Source of the DNA: JABFSA01 sp963827515
GTDB lineage: Bacteria > Acidobacteriota > Vicinamibacteria > Vicinamibacterales > UBA2999
Direction: 5' to 3'
Assembly: GCA_963827515.1 (NCBI GenBank)
Contig: CAWHBF010000023.1
Location: 434,001 to 498,000 of the forward strand
Length of the DNA: 64,000 nucleotides
This document shows positions 26,030 through 34,778 of this stretch, piece after piece. Position 1 is the stretch's first letter, and every line of letters starts with the position of its first letter. A program made the position numbers and the translations under genes. Below the pieces are notes generated by a model, which was given only the letters and a program-made list of their open reading frames with translations, was not told the origin of the DNA and did no database searches.

Positions 26030-27965
26030 GCAGCGGGTCTTCGTCCTAGCCCCTACCGGCAAGGACGCCGCCCTGACTGCGTCCGTCCTGGAGACGGCCG
26101 GGGTGACCTGCGTGGCCTGCCCCACTCTCGAGGAGATCTGCGAAGGGTTGGCAGTCGGCGGTGGAGTGATCCTGTTGGCGGAGGAAGCAATCGCGGTTGA
26201 CCGGGTCGGGTGCCTCTCAGAGTGGTTGGCCCGTCAACCGCCATGGTCCGACTTGCCGCTGCTGATCCTGGCACGTCCGGGCGCCGATTCGCCGGCCGTG
26301 GCATGGCAATGGAAATCCTCGGAAACGTCACCGTCCTGGAGCGACCGATGCGAGTCGCGGCGCTCGTCAGCGCCGTCCGGTCGGCCCTGCGGTCACGTCA
26401 GCGGCAATACCAGACTCGGGACCATCTCGCCGAACGCGAGCGTAGCGTCCAGGAACAGGCGATCCTTGCGTCCATCGTCGCGACCTCAGATGACGCGATC
26501 ATCAGCAAGACGCTCGACGGCCACATCCTCACCTGGAATGGCGGTGCCCAGCGCCTTTTCGGGTACTCGGCTGAGGAAGCCATTGGCCAGCCGATCACGC
26601 TGCTGATTCCACCGGAGCGGCACGCCGAGGAGCGCGGCCTCCTGGAACGCTTGAGCCGCGGTGAGCATATCGACCACTTCGAGACGGTGCGGGTCACGAA
26701 AGATGGCCGGCTCATCGATATTTCCTTGACGGTCTCTCCGATTCGGGACTCCTCGGGGACGGTCGTCGGCGCCTCGAAGGTCGCGCGCGACATCACGGAG
26801 CGCAAACAGGCTGAGCTTGCACTGCGTGATGTCGATCGCCGCAAGGACGAGTTCCTTGCCATCCTCGCCCACGAGTTGCGAAACCCGCTCGCACCGATTC
26901 GCAATTCCCTCCATATTCTGCGACTGACCAGCCAGCACGACCCAGTCGGCGAACGTGTCGGCGACATGATGGACCGCCAGGTCAGCCACATGGTGCGCCT
27001 GGTGGACGACCTGCTCGAAGTGTCGCGGATCACCAGCGGCAAGATCGCGCTGCGCAAGGAGCGAGTCGACCTGGCGGCGGTTGTGAAGAACAGCGTGGAA
27101 ACGAGTCGTCCGCTGATCGAGGCCGTCGAACACCATCTGATGCTGGCCTTTCCTGCTGAGCCGTTGATCGTGGACGGGGATCCTATCCGTCTGGCTCAGG
27201 TATTTGCGAACCTTCTGAACAACTCCGCCAAGTACACCGACGCGGGTGGGGAGATCCGCATCACCGCCCGTCAGCGAGGATGGATGGGCAGTCGTTTCAG
27301 TGCGGGACACGGGTGCGGGGATCCCGCGCGAGATGCTCCCGTCCGTATTCGAGCTGTTCACCCAGATCGATCGTCACGCCGACCGGGCTCAAGGCGGCCT
27401 GGGCATTGGCTTGACGCTCGTCAAGAGCCTGGTCGAAATGCATGGCGGCACTGTTCAGGCGAACAGCGCCGGACTCGGGAAAGGAAGCGAGTTCGTGGTT
27501 CGACTGCCGCTGGTACCTGACAGACACCCGGCCGACTTTTCGGCGGCACCGGAGATTTCCAGCTCACTCCTCAAGCCGCGCCGAGTGCTGGTCGTTGACG
27601 ACAATCGCGACGCAGCCGAAAGCATGGGTATCCTCCTCAAGCTCCTCGGTGCGGATGTGCATGTCGCGTACGGCGGTGCTGAAGCTCTCGAGGCGTTGCC
27701 CGCCTATCGACCAGATGTCGTGATCCTGGATATCGGAATGCCCGGGATGGATGGTTATGAGGTGGCACGGCGAATCCGGCAGCAACCCGAGTTCCAAAAG
27801 GTGACCCTCATCGCCTTGACCGGTTGGGGGCAGGATGAGGATCGACGACGGTCGCACACGGCGGGGTTCGACTACCACTTGATCAAGCCCGCCGACATCG
27901 ACGCTCTGCAAGCCTTGCTTGCCCTCGTCGAGCGAAACGAGGACGCGCGGCCCGTCAAGAAATAG
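25986..27965 (+). pseudogene. PAS hybrid histidine kinase, broken by two frame changes
   Basis: The intact product would be about 657-659 residues. It would comprise an N-terminal receiver-like domain without a clear acceptor Asp, a linker coiled coil, a PAS domain (ATSDDAIISKTLDGHILTWN), HisKA with the phospho-His in AILAHELRNPLAP, HATPase (ANLLNNSAKYTDAGG, DTGAGIPREML, GGLGIGLTLVK) and a C-terminal receiver with Asp in VVILDIGMPGMDG. The frame changes at 26299-26308, where TGGCA is tandemly duplicated, and again near 27275, one extra base or two missing. Both readings on either side are excellent family matches, so this is one gene. It overlaps kaiC by 44 nt. Confidence 0.88.
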
Positions 27966-27983
27966 CACGCCAATCAGGCGGCC

Positions 27984-28655
27984 TCAGATCAACTGACCGG
28001 AGCACCGAGCAACAAGCGGTTCTTGGGCGTGATCGCCGAGGGGATCGTCTGCGTCCACACTCGATAGCCACGCTGCTCGAGTCGTGCGGCCCGCCGGAGA
28101 TCGATCGCAAGCGAGAGCGTCGACCCATCCCGTGAGTGAACCCGTATCACAGGTATTTCGATCGTGGCAGCAGGGCAACACGGCTACCCGGGCGCAAGCC
28201 GACGCGGCATAGTCGAGCACCGTGTCAGTGAGGGCGCCGCACGCGTGGGTGGACACCACCACATCGTCTCGGGTCAACGCGAACGACTCGAGCGGTGCGG
28301 CGATCGAATGTACACGACCGACGAGGCGAGGCCAGGCGGCGGTCAGGGCGTCGCGCAACGCGACGGCGGAGGGAGGCAGAGAGGGATCCACCACATGAGC
28401 GTCGCCTGACGTGTCGTCCAGCAATAACATCAGATTCGCGAGCAACCCGTGCCCGCCAGCCACGTCCACGACGCGACCGCCACGAAATCGTCTGCGCACT
28501 CTGCGAGCAACCTCCCAGGCCTCGTACAGCTCCTTGCGTGGCAGCACGTCGGCGACGCAGACCACGCGGGCCACTCGCTCGAAGAGCGTGTCACCTTGAA
28601 ACCTGGCGACATCGTGGCGAGTGAGTCTGTTCTTGGAGGATCGGGAGAATGACAC
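27984..28655 (-). CDS. class I SAM-dependent methyltransferase-like protein
   Basis: This 223-residue protein has the SAM-binding loop VVDVAGGHGLLANLMLLL near residue 58, an acidic turn DAHVVDPSLPP and a late PCCHD motif (VAVLPCCHDRN). The last matches the methyltransferase group with a conserved Cys-Cys-His loop. The frame stays open upstream to 28850, but that stretch is arginine-rich and overlaps the PEP-CTERM remnant and its hairpin, so I prefer the GTG at 28655. The substrate is unknown. Confidence 0.7.
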   Translation of the reverse strand: MSFSRSSKNRLTRHDVARFQGDTLFERVARVVCVADVLPRKELYEAWEVARRVRRRFRGGRVVDVAGGHGLLANLMLLLDDTSGDAHVVDPSLPPSAVALRDALTAAWPRLVGRVHSIAAPLESFALTRDDVVVSTHACGALTDTVLDYAASACARVAVLPCCHDRNTCDTGSLTGWVDALACDRSPAGRTTRAAWLSSVDADDPLGDHAQEPLVARCSGQLI

Positions 28656-28738
28656 GTCGCCCCGATCGTACTCATTTGCGGCGAACGGGCGGGGCCGAAC
28701 AGCGGGAGGTGGGGTCAAGCCGTCACGAGGACGAGCGT

Positions 28739-28764
28739 ACCGGCGGACCACATGGTCCGCCGGT
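28739..28764. terminator. perfect 12-bp hairpin after the PEP-CTERM gene
   Basis: ACCGGCGGACCA and TGGTCCGCCGGT form a perfect hairpin with a 2-nt loop, 34 nt beyond the end of the PEP-CTERM remnant on the minus strand. It has no T run, so termination is only likely. Confidence 0.5.
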
Positions 28765-28797
28765 CGCCTGCCGCGTCGGCTGGGGGGCTGACTCGAT

Positions 28798-29485
28798 CTA
28801 TCTGGACCGGCGTCGCAGTCTGCGTGAGACGAGCAAGAGACCTGCACCAAGCATTGTCATCATGGTTGGCTCCGGAACGACCACGTCGCGTCCGTTGTCG
28901 AATCGGTTCTGCCATAGTCCGTGGTGAGCGAAAAATTGCCGGTCTGCTTCGGCTCGCACGTCTCCTCATCGGTCCTGGTTGTCGGTCTTGCAGTCAAGCT
29001 GTGTAGAAGATCGCCATGATCGGATTCTCGTCGGACGTGAGTGCACCGAGGTTCCCAAGGGTGTTGTATGCAACATCGATGGTCCACGTGTAGACCTGAT
29101 CGTCCTCGGTCGAAGCGCTCAAAAGCAGCGAATCCTCCTGAGCGCAGATCTTGAACTGGTTCAGGTTCTCGTTGCAGTTGTTGGCGTTTCCGCTACCCTG
29201 GACGACCACCCAATCTCCTGGTGCCGTGTCGTTCACCAACGTCACGCTGTCGACGTCGTGCCATCCGGTGAGGCCGAAGTCGATGGCGGTGATGTAGTCA
29301 TCGGCAGAGGTGTCATCCCAGGCTGTGAAATCGGCCGTATACACGAACCGGTAGACGTCGCTGCCGAGATCGGACACCGTTACGTCGAACACGCCGCCCT
29401 GGAAGGTCACCGGTGTCGCGGAAGCGGGACCCGCAAGCCACAACATCGATGCAGCAACACAGACAACGTTCACAATCCTTTTCAT
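28798..29485 (-). pseudogene. PEP-CTERM-anchored exported protein, frame-broken
   Basis: From the ATG at 29485 (ribosome site AGGAG) the frame encodes a signal peptide, ending near ASA-TP, and a beta-rich secreted domain of about 163 residues before stopping at 28994. In another frame downstream, 28798-28884 encodes a textbook PEP-CTERM tail: VPEPT (28864-28878), a hydrophobic helix and an Arg-rich end. One extra base before 28994 would join the two, but an in-frame TGA at 28966-28968 remains. PEP-CTERM tails direct exosortase sorting. The protein without its tail would not be sorted. The free domain is not recognised. Confidence 0.65.
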
Positions 29486-29812
29486 CCCATGCTCCTGACC
29501 CGAAACCACGACCTGGGGCCGTTCAGCCCACCTGTTCCACGCCTACGTGCCATCAACGGCGCACGACGAGCTGGAGTGCAATGGGAGGACCACTTCGAGG
29601 ATCAGCTGATTTTTCGAGCGAGATTGGCATGTTGCACGGTTGTGCGTTGAACTCATTCAGCTCCAGGGATGACTTTCTTCGGGAGCTATCTTCAGCTTTC
29701 CAGAAAGCCACGTACCCTGTCGGCTGCTCGTGATTACACAGCAGCGCTAGCATCAGACCGAACAGCTGCACACGGTTGCGTCGACACGCCCTCCGCGAAC
29801 ACACTCAGGAAG
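29486..29812. other. intergenic region between PEP-CTERM and fad operons
   Basis: This 327-bp divergent gap must hold both promoters. I see no convincing gene, hairpin or operator in it. The stretch near the fad start carries the ribosome site CAGGAAG. Confidence 0.5.
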
Positions 29813-32122
29813 ATGCATATCCGGTCCGTGGGCGTGCTGGGTGCGGGCACTATGGGCGCGCAGATCGCCGCACACTTCGGCAATGCGGGTGTGCCTGTGC
29901 TTCTGCTCGACGTCTCCGCGGACGCCGCGAAGCAGGGGCTCGAACGCGCCCGACGGCTGAAGCCGGACCCGGGCTTTACGCCGGATAGTTGGGCGCTCAT
30001 CTCGACCGGCGCCTTCGACACCGATCTGCACCGCCTGAGCGAGAGTGACTGGATCGTCGAAGCGGTTGTCGAGCAGCTCGATATCAAACGTGAACTACTC
30101 GCGAAGGTCGACGTCGTCCGCCGCCCAGGTACGATCGTTACATCCAACACGTCAGGCATTCCCCTAACGACATTGGCGGCCGGGCGGAGCGACGACTTCC
30201 GGCGGCACTGGCTTGGCACACACTTCTTCAACCCGCCGCGCTATCTCCACCTGCTCGAGGTCATCCCGACAGCGGAGACGAGACCCGAGGTGATCGAGAC
30301 CATCCACCACTTCGCCGACCATCGTCTCGGCAAGGGTGTAGTGGTGGCCAAGGACTCACCGAACTTCATCGGCAACCACATCGGCCTCTACGCGATGCTG
30401 CGCATCCTGGCAGCAGTGGCCCGGGGCGAGTACACAATCGACGAGGTCGACACGATCACCGGACCGGCCTTGGGACGCCCGAAGAGCGCCACTTTCCGCA
30501 CGCTCGATCTTGCCGGCCTCGACATCCTCGGCCACGTGGTCAACAACCTCCGCGAACGGCTTGGAGACACTCCGGAACGAGACGTCTGGACGCTGCCCGC
30601 CTTCTTCGTTCGAATGCTCGAGCGCGGACTCACCGGGGAGAAGGCCGGCCAGGGATTCTACAAGCGCGTGAAGCAGCCGAACGGCGACTCGGTCATCCTC
30701 ACGCTCGACCCCAACACCCTCGAGTACGGCGAGAAGCAGCGGGTCAAGATTGCGTCGCTCGAGGCAGTCGCCCCGATCGCAGACGTCCGCGACCGGGTGC
30801 GCACGTTGTTCCAGGCCAACGACAAGGCTGGCCGCTTCCTCCGAGACACACTCGCGCCGACCCTCGTGTACACGGCGAGGGTCACTCCTTCGATCGCGCA
30901 CTCGCCTGACGACGTCGATCGCGTGTTGCGATGGGGTTTCGGCTGGGAGTTGGGTCCCTTCGAGCTCATCGACGCCATCGGCATACGCACGGTGGTCGAA
31001 GCCGTACGCGAATCCAGCCCAGAGATCCTGACAGACGGGGTTCCACCGCTGCTCGACCAACCACTGCAGAGTGGTCGCAACGTGGTACGCGGCGGCGACG
31101 TACCGCCGGCCGCGCCCGATCTCCAGATTCTGCGCACGGCGAAGGAACGAACCACGGTTGTAAAGAGGAACGCGGGTGCCAGCCTCGTGGATCTCGGGGA
31201 CGGTGTCCTCTGCGTCGAGTTCCACTCGAAGATGAACGTCGTGGGCGACGACACGATTCAGATGCTGCAGGCCGGCCTTCTCGAGGCATCCCGCAACTTC
31301 GTGGCGCTCGTGGTCGGCAACGATGCGCTCAACTTCTCCGCGGGCGCCAATCTGATGCTCCTCCTCCTCGAAGCGCAAGAAGAGAACTGGGATGACATCG
31401 ACCTGACGATCCGCGCGTTTCAGCGGACGATGCTCGCGCTTCGATACGCCGATGTGCCTGTCGTCGTAGCGCCGGCGGGCCTGACGCTTGGAGGCGGCTG
31501 CGAGATCGCTTTGCACGGCGATCGGGTTCAGGCGGCAGCGGAGACCTATATGGGGTTGGTGGAGGTCGGTGTGGGCCTCATCCCGGCGGCCGGTGGTACA
31601 AAGGAGATGCTCGCTCGGGCCGTGGAGACGATGCCTCCGGGGACCTCCGACTATCTACCCGTCATCCAGCGGGCGTTCGAGACGATAGCGTTTGCCAAGA
31701 TGTCGACGAGCGGGCCGCATGCGGAACAACTTGGCTACCTGCGACCGGTCGATGGCATCACCATGAATCGGGAGCGATTGCTCGCCGACGCGAAAGGCCG
31801 TGCCCTTGGGCGCGTCGCCGAGGGTTACCACCCGCCGCCACGAAGGACCGCTATTCCCGTCGGCGGCGACGCCGTGCTGGCGCCGCTCAAGCTGGGCGTT
31901 CATCTGGCCTGGCGGGGCGGGCGGATCAGCGACCACGACGCACTGATCGGTCGAAAGCTTGCGACGGTCATGGCGGGAGGATCGTTGCCTCATCCGTCGA
32001 CGGTCAGCGAACAGGACCTGTTGGATCTGGAACGCGCCGCATTCCTCAGTCTGCTGGGCGAACGAAAAACGCTGGATCGCATTCAGCACACGCTGAAGAC
32101 CGGCAAGCCGCTTCGAAACTAG
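29813..32122 (+). CDS. fadN: 3-hydroxyacyl-CoA dehydrogenase / enoyl-CoA hydratase, FadN-like
   Basis: This bifunctional beta-oxidation enzyme has 769 residues. The NAD-binding start SVGVLGAGTMGAQIAAHFG is followed by the dehydrogenase helical domains (IVEAVVEQLDIKRELLAKVD, GTHFFNPPRYLHLLEVIPT). A C-terminal crotonase domain of about residues 455-680 has the oxyanion-hole region LNFSAGANLMLLL and AGLTLGGGCEIALHGD. This domain order (dehydrogenase first) is that of Bacillus FadN rather than E. coli FadB, and fadA- and fadE-like genes follow as in the Bacillus fadNAE operon. The ATG at 29813 has a good ribosome site. Confidence 0.93.
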   Translation: MHIRSVGVLGAGTMGAQIAAHFGNAGVPVLLLDVSADAAKQGLERARRLKPDPGFTPDSWALISTGAFDTDLHRLSESDWIVEAVVEQLDIKRELLAKVDVVRRPGTIVTSNTSGIPLTTLAAGRSDDFRRHWLGTHFFNPPRYLHLLEVIPTAETRPEVIETIHHFADHRLGKGVVVAKDSPNFIGNHIGLYAMLRILAAVARGEYTIDEVDTITGPALGRPKSATFRTLDLAGLDILGHVVNNLRERLGDTPERDVWTLPAFFVRMLERGLTGEKAGQGFYKRVKQPNGDSVILTLDPNTLEYGEKQRVKIASLEAVAPIADVRDRVRTLFQANDKAGRFLRDTLAPTLVYTARVTPSIAHSPDDVDRVLRWGFGWELGPFELIDAIGIRTVVEAVRESSPEILTDGVPPLLDQPLQSGRNVVRGGDVPPAAPDLQILRTAKERTTVVKRNAGASLVDLGDGVLCVEFHSKMNVVGDDTIQMLQAGLLEASRNFVALVVGNDALNFSAGANLMLLLLEAQEENWDDIDLTIRAFQRTMLALRYADVPVVVAPAGLTLGGGCEIALHGDRVQAAAETYMGLVEVGVGLIPAAGGTKEMLARAVETMPPGTSDYLPVIQRAFETIAFAKMSTSGPHAEQLGYLRPVDGITMNRERLLADAKGRALGRVAEGYHPPPRRTAIPVGGDAVLAPLKLGVHLAWRGGRISDHDALIGRKLATVMAGGSLPHPSTVSEQDLLDLERAAFLSLLGERKTLDRIQHTLKTGKPLRN

Positions 32123-32137
32123 TGACCAGAAGACCTG

Positions 32138-32972
32138 GTGAGCCTAGAGACCACGCTAGTGCCATTGAACATCATCGACCGTGGCAGCGGCACACCGATT
32201 GTGGTGATCCCTGGAGTACAGGGGCGCTGGGAGTGGATGCTGCCCGCGATCGACACGCTCGCGCAGCGCTGCCGCGTGATTACGTTCTCGCTGGCCGACG
32301 AGCCGACGAGCGGGGGAGCCTTCGACGAACGACAAGGGTTCTGGAGCTACGTGAATCAGGTTCGTGAGGTGCTCGACACCGTCGGCCTGACCCGGGCGAC
32401 CATCTGCGGTGTGTCCTACGGTGGCCTGATCGCCGCGGCGTTTGCCGCACGGTATCCGGATCGCACCACATGCCTGCTCCTGGTGTCGGCTCTCTCGCCT
32501 TCGTGGAAGCCCGATGCTCGGCTCAAGTTCTACCTTCGTGCACCGAGGTTGCTCACGCCGCTCTTCATGGTGAGTGCGCTGCGTCTGTACAAGGAGATCG
32601 CCGCAGCCAGTCCGGGGACCGTGCCCAGCGTCCGCGCTGGTACCTTGCACGCCTGGCGGGCACTGACGCACATGTTCTCACCGTCCCGAATGGCCCGCCG
32701 TGCCCGGCTCGTCGAATCGATCGATCTACGTGCTGATCTCGCGAATGTGGTCGCGCCTACGCTCATCGTGACGGGTGAACCTGGACTCGATCGCGTCGTA
32801 CCGGTGGCCACGACCCTGCAGTACCGCTCAGATCTGGCCGCACGCGCTTGTGACAACGCTCGCACGTACCGGTCACCTGGGGCTGACAACCCGCCCAATG
32901 GACTTTGCCAGGCTCGTCGTGCCGTTTGCCGAGGACGCTGACCAGACCCATATAAGGAGACAGGTTGGCTAA
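32138..32972 (+). pseudogene. alpha/beta hydrolase, C-terminus displaced by one extra base
   Basis: The nucleophile elbow is GVSYGG near residue 92 and the oxyanion region is VIPGVQGRWEW. The uninterrupted frame ends at 32941 with a nonsensical tail. After about 32831 the neighbouring frame instead encodes IWPHALVTTLARTGHLGLTT, with the catalytic His in TGHLG, and stops at 32972. Removing one G near 32831 restores a 277-residue hydrolase whose end overlaps the next gene's start by 8 nt, as expected for coupled genes. The substrate is unknown; it lies in the fad operon and could be a thioesterase. Confidence 0.85.
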
Positions 32973-33603
32973 TCCGTTGCGAGAGATACGCGGACCAATC
33001 GGACCCCTCGAAGCGCTGTTCGACATGCCGATCGGCACGCCGCGTGCTGCCGTCGTCTTCGCGCATCCGCTCCCGACCGAAGGCGGCACGATGCACACGA
33101 AAGTCGTGTATCAGGCGGCGAAAGCCCTGGCGCGCATCGGGTGCGTGGTACTGCGGTTCAACTTCCGCGGTGTAGGCCTCAGCGCGGGAGCATGGGACGA
33201 GGGGCGTGGCGAAATGGATGACTACCGGGCCGCTCTCACCTTCATGTCGGAAGCCTATCCAGACCTCGAAATCTGGGCCGCGGGCTTTTCCTTCGGCTCC
33301 TACATCGCCACAACCGTCGGTGCAGAGGATGACCGGGTCTGCGCCCTGATTGCGATCGCCCCACCGGTGCACAAGTACGAGTTCGCATCGGTGAAGCTGT
33401 CCAACAAGCCGAAGTTCGTCATCCACGGCGGACACGACGAACTCATTTCGATCAAGCTCGCGCGACACTTCTATGCCCAACTCCTCGAACCCAAGGAGTT
33501 CGTCGAAATCGACAGGGCCGACCACCTGTTCGACGGGCAGCAAGCCGAAGTCGGCGACGCGATCGCCGATCTCCTCGAGGATTTCACATGCAAGACGCAG
33601 TAA
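32965..33603 (+). CDS. alpha/beta hydrolase of the COG2945 type
   Basis: This small hydrolase of 212 residues has the nucleophile AGFSFGSYIA, the acid HGGHDELIS and the catalytic His ADHLFDG. The FAHPLPTEGGTMHTKVVY and LRFNFRGVGLSAG segments are typical of the COG2945 group. The start is a TTG with a strong ribosome site (AAGGAGA) ahead of it. The end overlaps fadA by 16 nt. Its presence in a fatty-acid operon suggests ester or thioester hydrolysis, but this is inference. Confidence 0.85.
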   Translation: MANPLREIRGPIGPLEALFDMPIGTPRAAVVFAHPLPTEGGTMHTKVVYQAAKALARIGCVVLRFNFRGVGLSAGAWDEGRGEMDDYRAALTFMSEAYPDLEIWAAGFSFGSYIATTVGAEDDRVCALIAIAPPVHKYEFASVKLSNKPKFVIHGGHDELISIKLARHFYAQLLEPKEFVEIDRADHLFDGQQAEVGDAIADLLEDFTCKTQ

Positions 33604-34769
33604 TCGTCGCCGCGGTTCGCACGGCAGCGGGTAAAGCGCCGAACGGTGCGCTGAAGACCGTTCGGCCGGACGAAATGGCCGCCACCGTCATCGCCGAGGT
33701 CCTGAGGCGTGCGCCAGGCGTCGAACCATCGGAGATAGACGACGTGATGCTCGGGTGTGCAATGCCCGAGGCCGAGCAGGGGTTGAACGTGGCGCGCATC
33801 GCAAGCCTGCGGGCCGGCATTCCGGTCTCGGCCTCCGCCGTCACCATCAACCGATTCTGCTCGTCGGGTCTCCAGTCGATCGCCTTTGCCGCCGAGCGAA
33901 TCATGTGCGGATTCGCCCAGTGCGTCATTGCCGGTGGCACCGAGTCGATGAGCATGGTGCCGATGGGTGGAAACAAGGTGTCCCCGAATCCGGCCCTCGT
34001 TGACAGCTACCCCGACGTCTATCTGAGCACCGGGCTCGTGGCCGAGAACCATGCGCGAGAAAGCGGAATCAGCCGCGAGGAACAGGATGCGTTCGCTCTC
34101 CGCAGTCATCAGCGCGCCCTGGCGGCCATCGACGCCGGCCGATTCGCCGACGAGATTACACCGCTCACGTTTCGTGTCACGACACCGGCGCAGGGTAACG
34201 TTGCCCGTGAGACCCGTGAATTGACCTTCGCGGTGGACGAGGGGCCTCGACGTGACACATCGCCGGAGGCGCTGGCGAAACTCCGACCGGCTTTCCATGC
34301 TACCGGCACCGTCACGGCGGGCAACTCGTCGCAAACGAGCGACGGCGCGGCCGCGGTGCTCGTCGTCTCCGGCGAGCTCGCAAAGGCCAGGGGCCTGAAA
34401 CCATTGGGTCGCTTCGTTGCCTTCGCAACAGCGGGAGTGGAGCCCGAACGGTTCGGGATCGGTCCGGTCCCCGCCATTCGCAAGGCTCTGAGGCTGGCGG
34501 GACTGTCACTCGACCAGATCGACCTCATCGAGCTCAACGAAGCATTTGCTGCCCAGGTGCTCGCCTGCCTCCGAGAGCTGCCCATCGATCCAGAGCGACT
34601 CAACGTCAACGGCGGAGCGATTGCTTTGGGGCATCCGCTCGGATGCACCGGTGCAAAACTCACGACGACTCTCCTGCACGAGATGGGCCGGCGTAACGTC
34701 CGCTACGGCGTCGTGTCGATGTGCGTCGGTGGAGGCATGGGTGCTGCGGGTATCTTCGAGCGTATGTAA
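33588..34769 (+). CDS. fadA: acetyl-CoA C-acyltransferase (3-ketoacyl-CoA thiolase)
   Basis: This thiolase of 393 residues catalyses the last step of beta-oxidation. The acyl-accepting Cys lies in TINRFCSSGLQSIAFAAE near residue 88. The His is in GGAIALGHPLGCTGAKL near 346 and the proton-relay Cys in MCVGGGMGAAGIFE. All catalytic residues are present. It follows the COG2945 hydrolase with an overlap and precedes fadE by 9 nt. Confidence 0.96.
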   Translation: MQDAVIVAAVRTAAGKAPNGALKTVRPDEMAATVIAEVLRRAPGVEPSEIDDVMLGCAMPEAEQGLNVARIASLRAGIPVSASAVTINRFCSSGLQSIAFAAERIMCGFAQCVIAGGTESMSMVPMGGNKVSPNPALVDSYPDVYLSTGLVAENHARESGISREEQDAFALRSHQRALAAIDAGRFADEITPLTFRVTTPAQGNVARETRELTFAVDEGPRRDTSPEALAKLRPAFHATGTVTAGNSSQTSDGAAAVLVVSGELAKARGLKPLGRFVAFATAGVEPERFGIGPVPAIRKALRLAGLSLDQIDLIELNEAFAAQVLACLRELPIDPERLNVNGGAIALGHPLGCTGAKLTTTLLHEMGRRNVRYGVVSMCVGGGMGAAGIFERM

Positions 34770-34778
34770 GGACGTCGG

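Noticed and set aside
24914..26125. 403-codon minus-strand frame opposite kaiC
   Set aside because: Both KaiC Walker motifs lie on the plus strand here; the antisense frame has no domain or ribosome site.
29486..29812. tRNA or small RNA gene in the gap before fadN
   Set aside because: No cloverleaf, terminator hairpin or conserved motif could be seen by eye.
30356..31516. 386-codon minus-strand frame opposite fadN
   Set aside because: FadN motifs run through the whole region on the plus strand, and the antisense product matches nothing.
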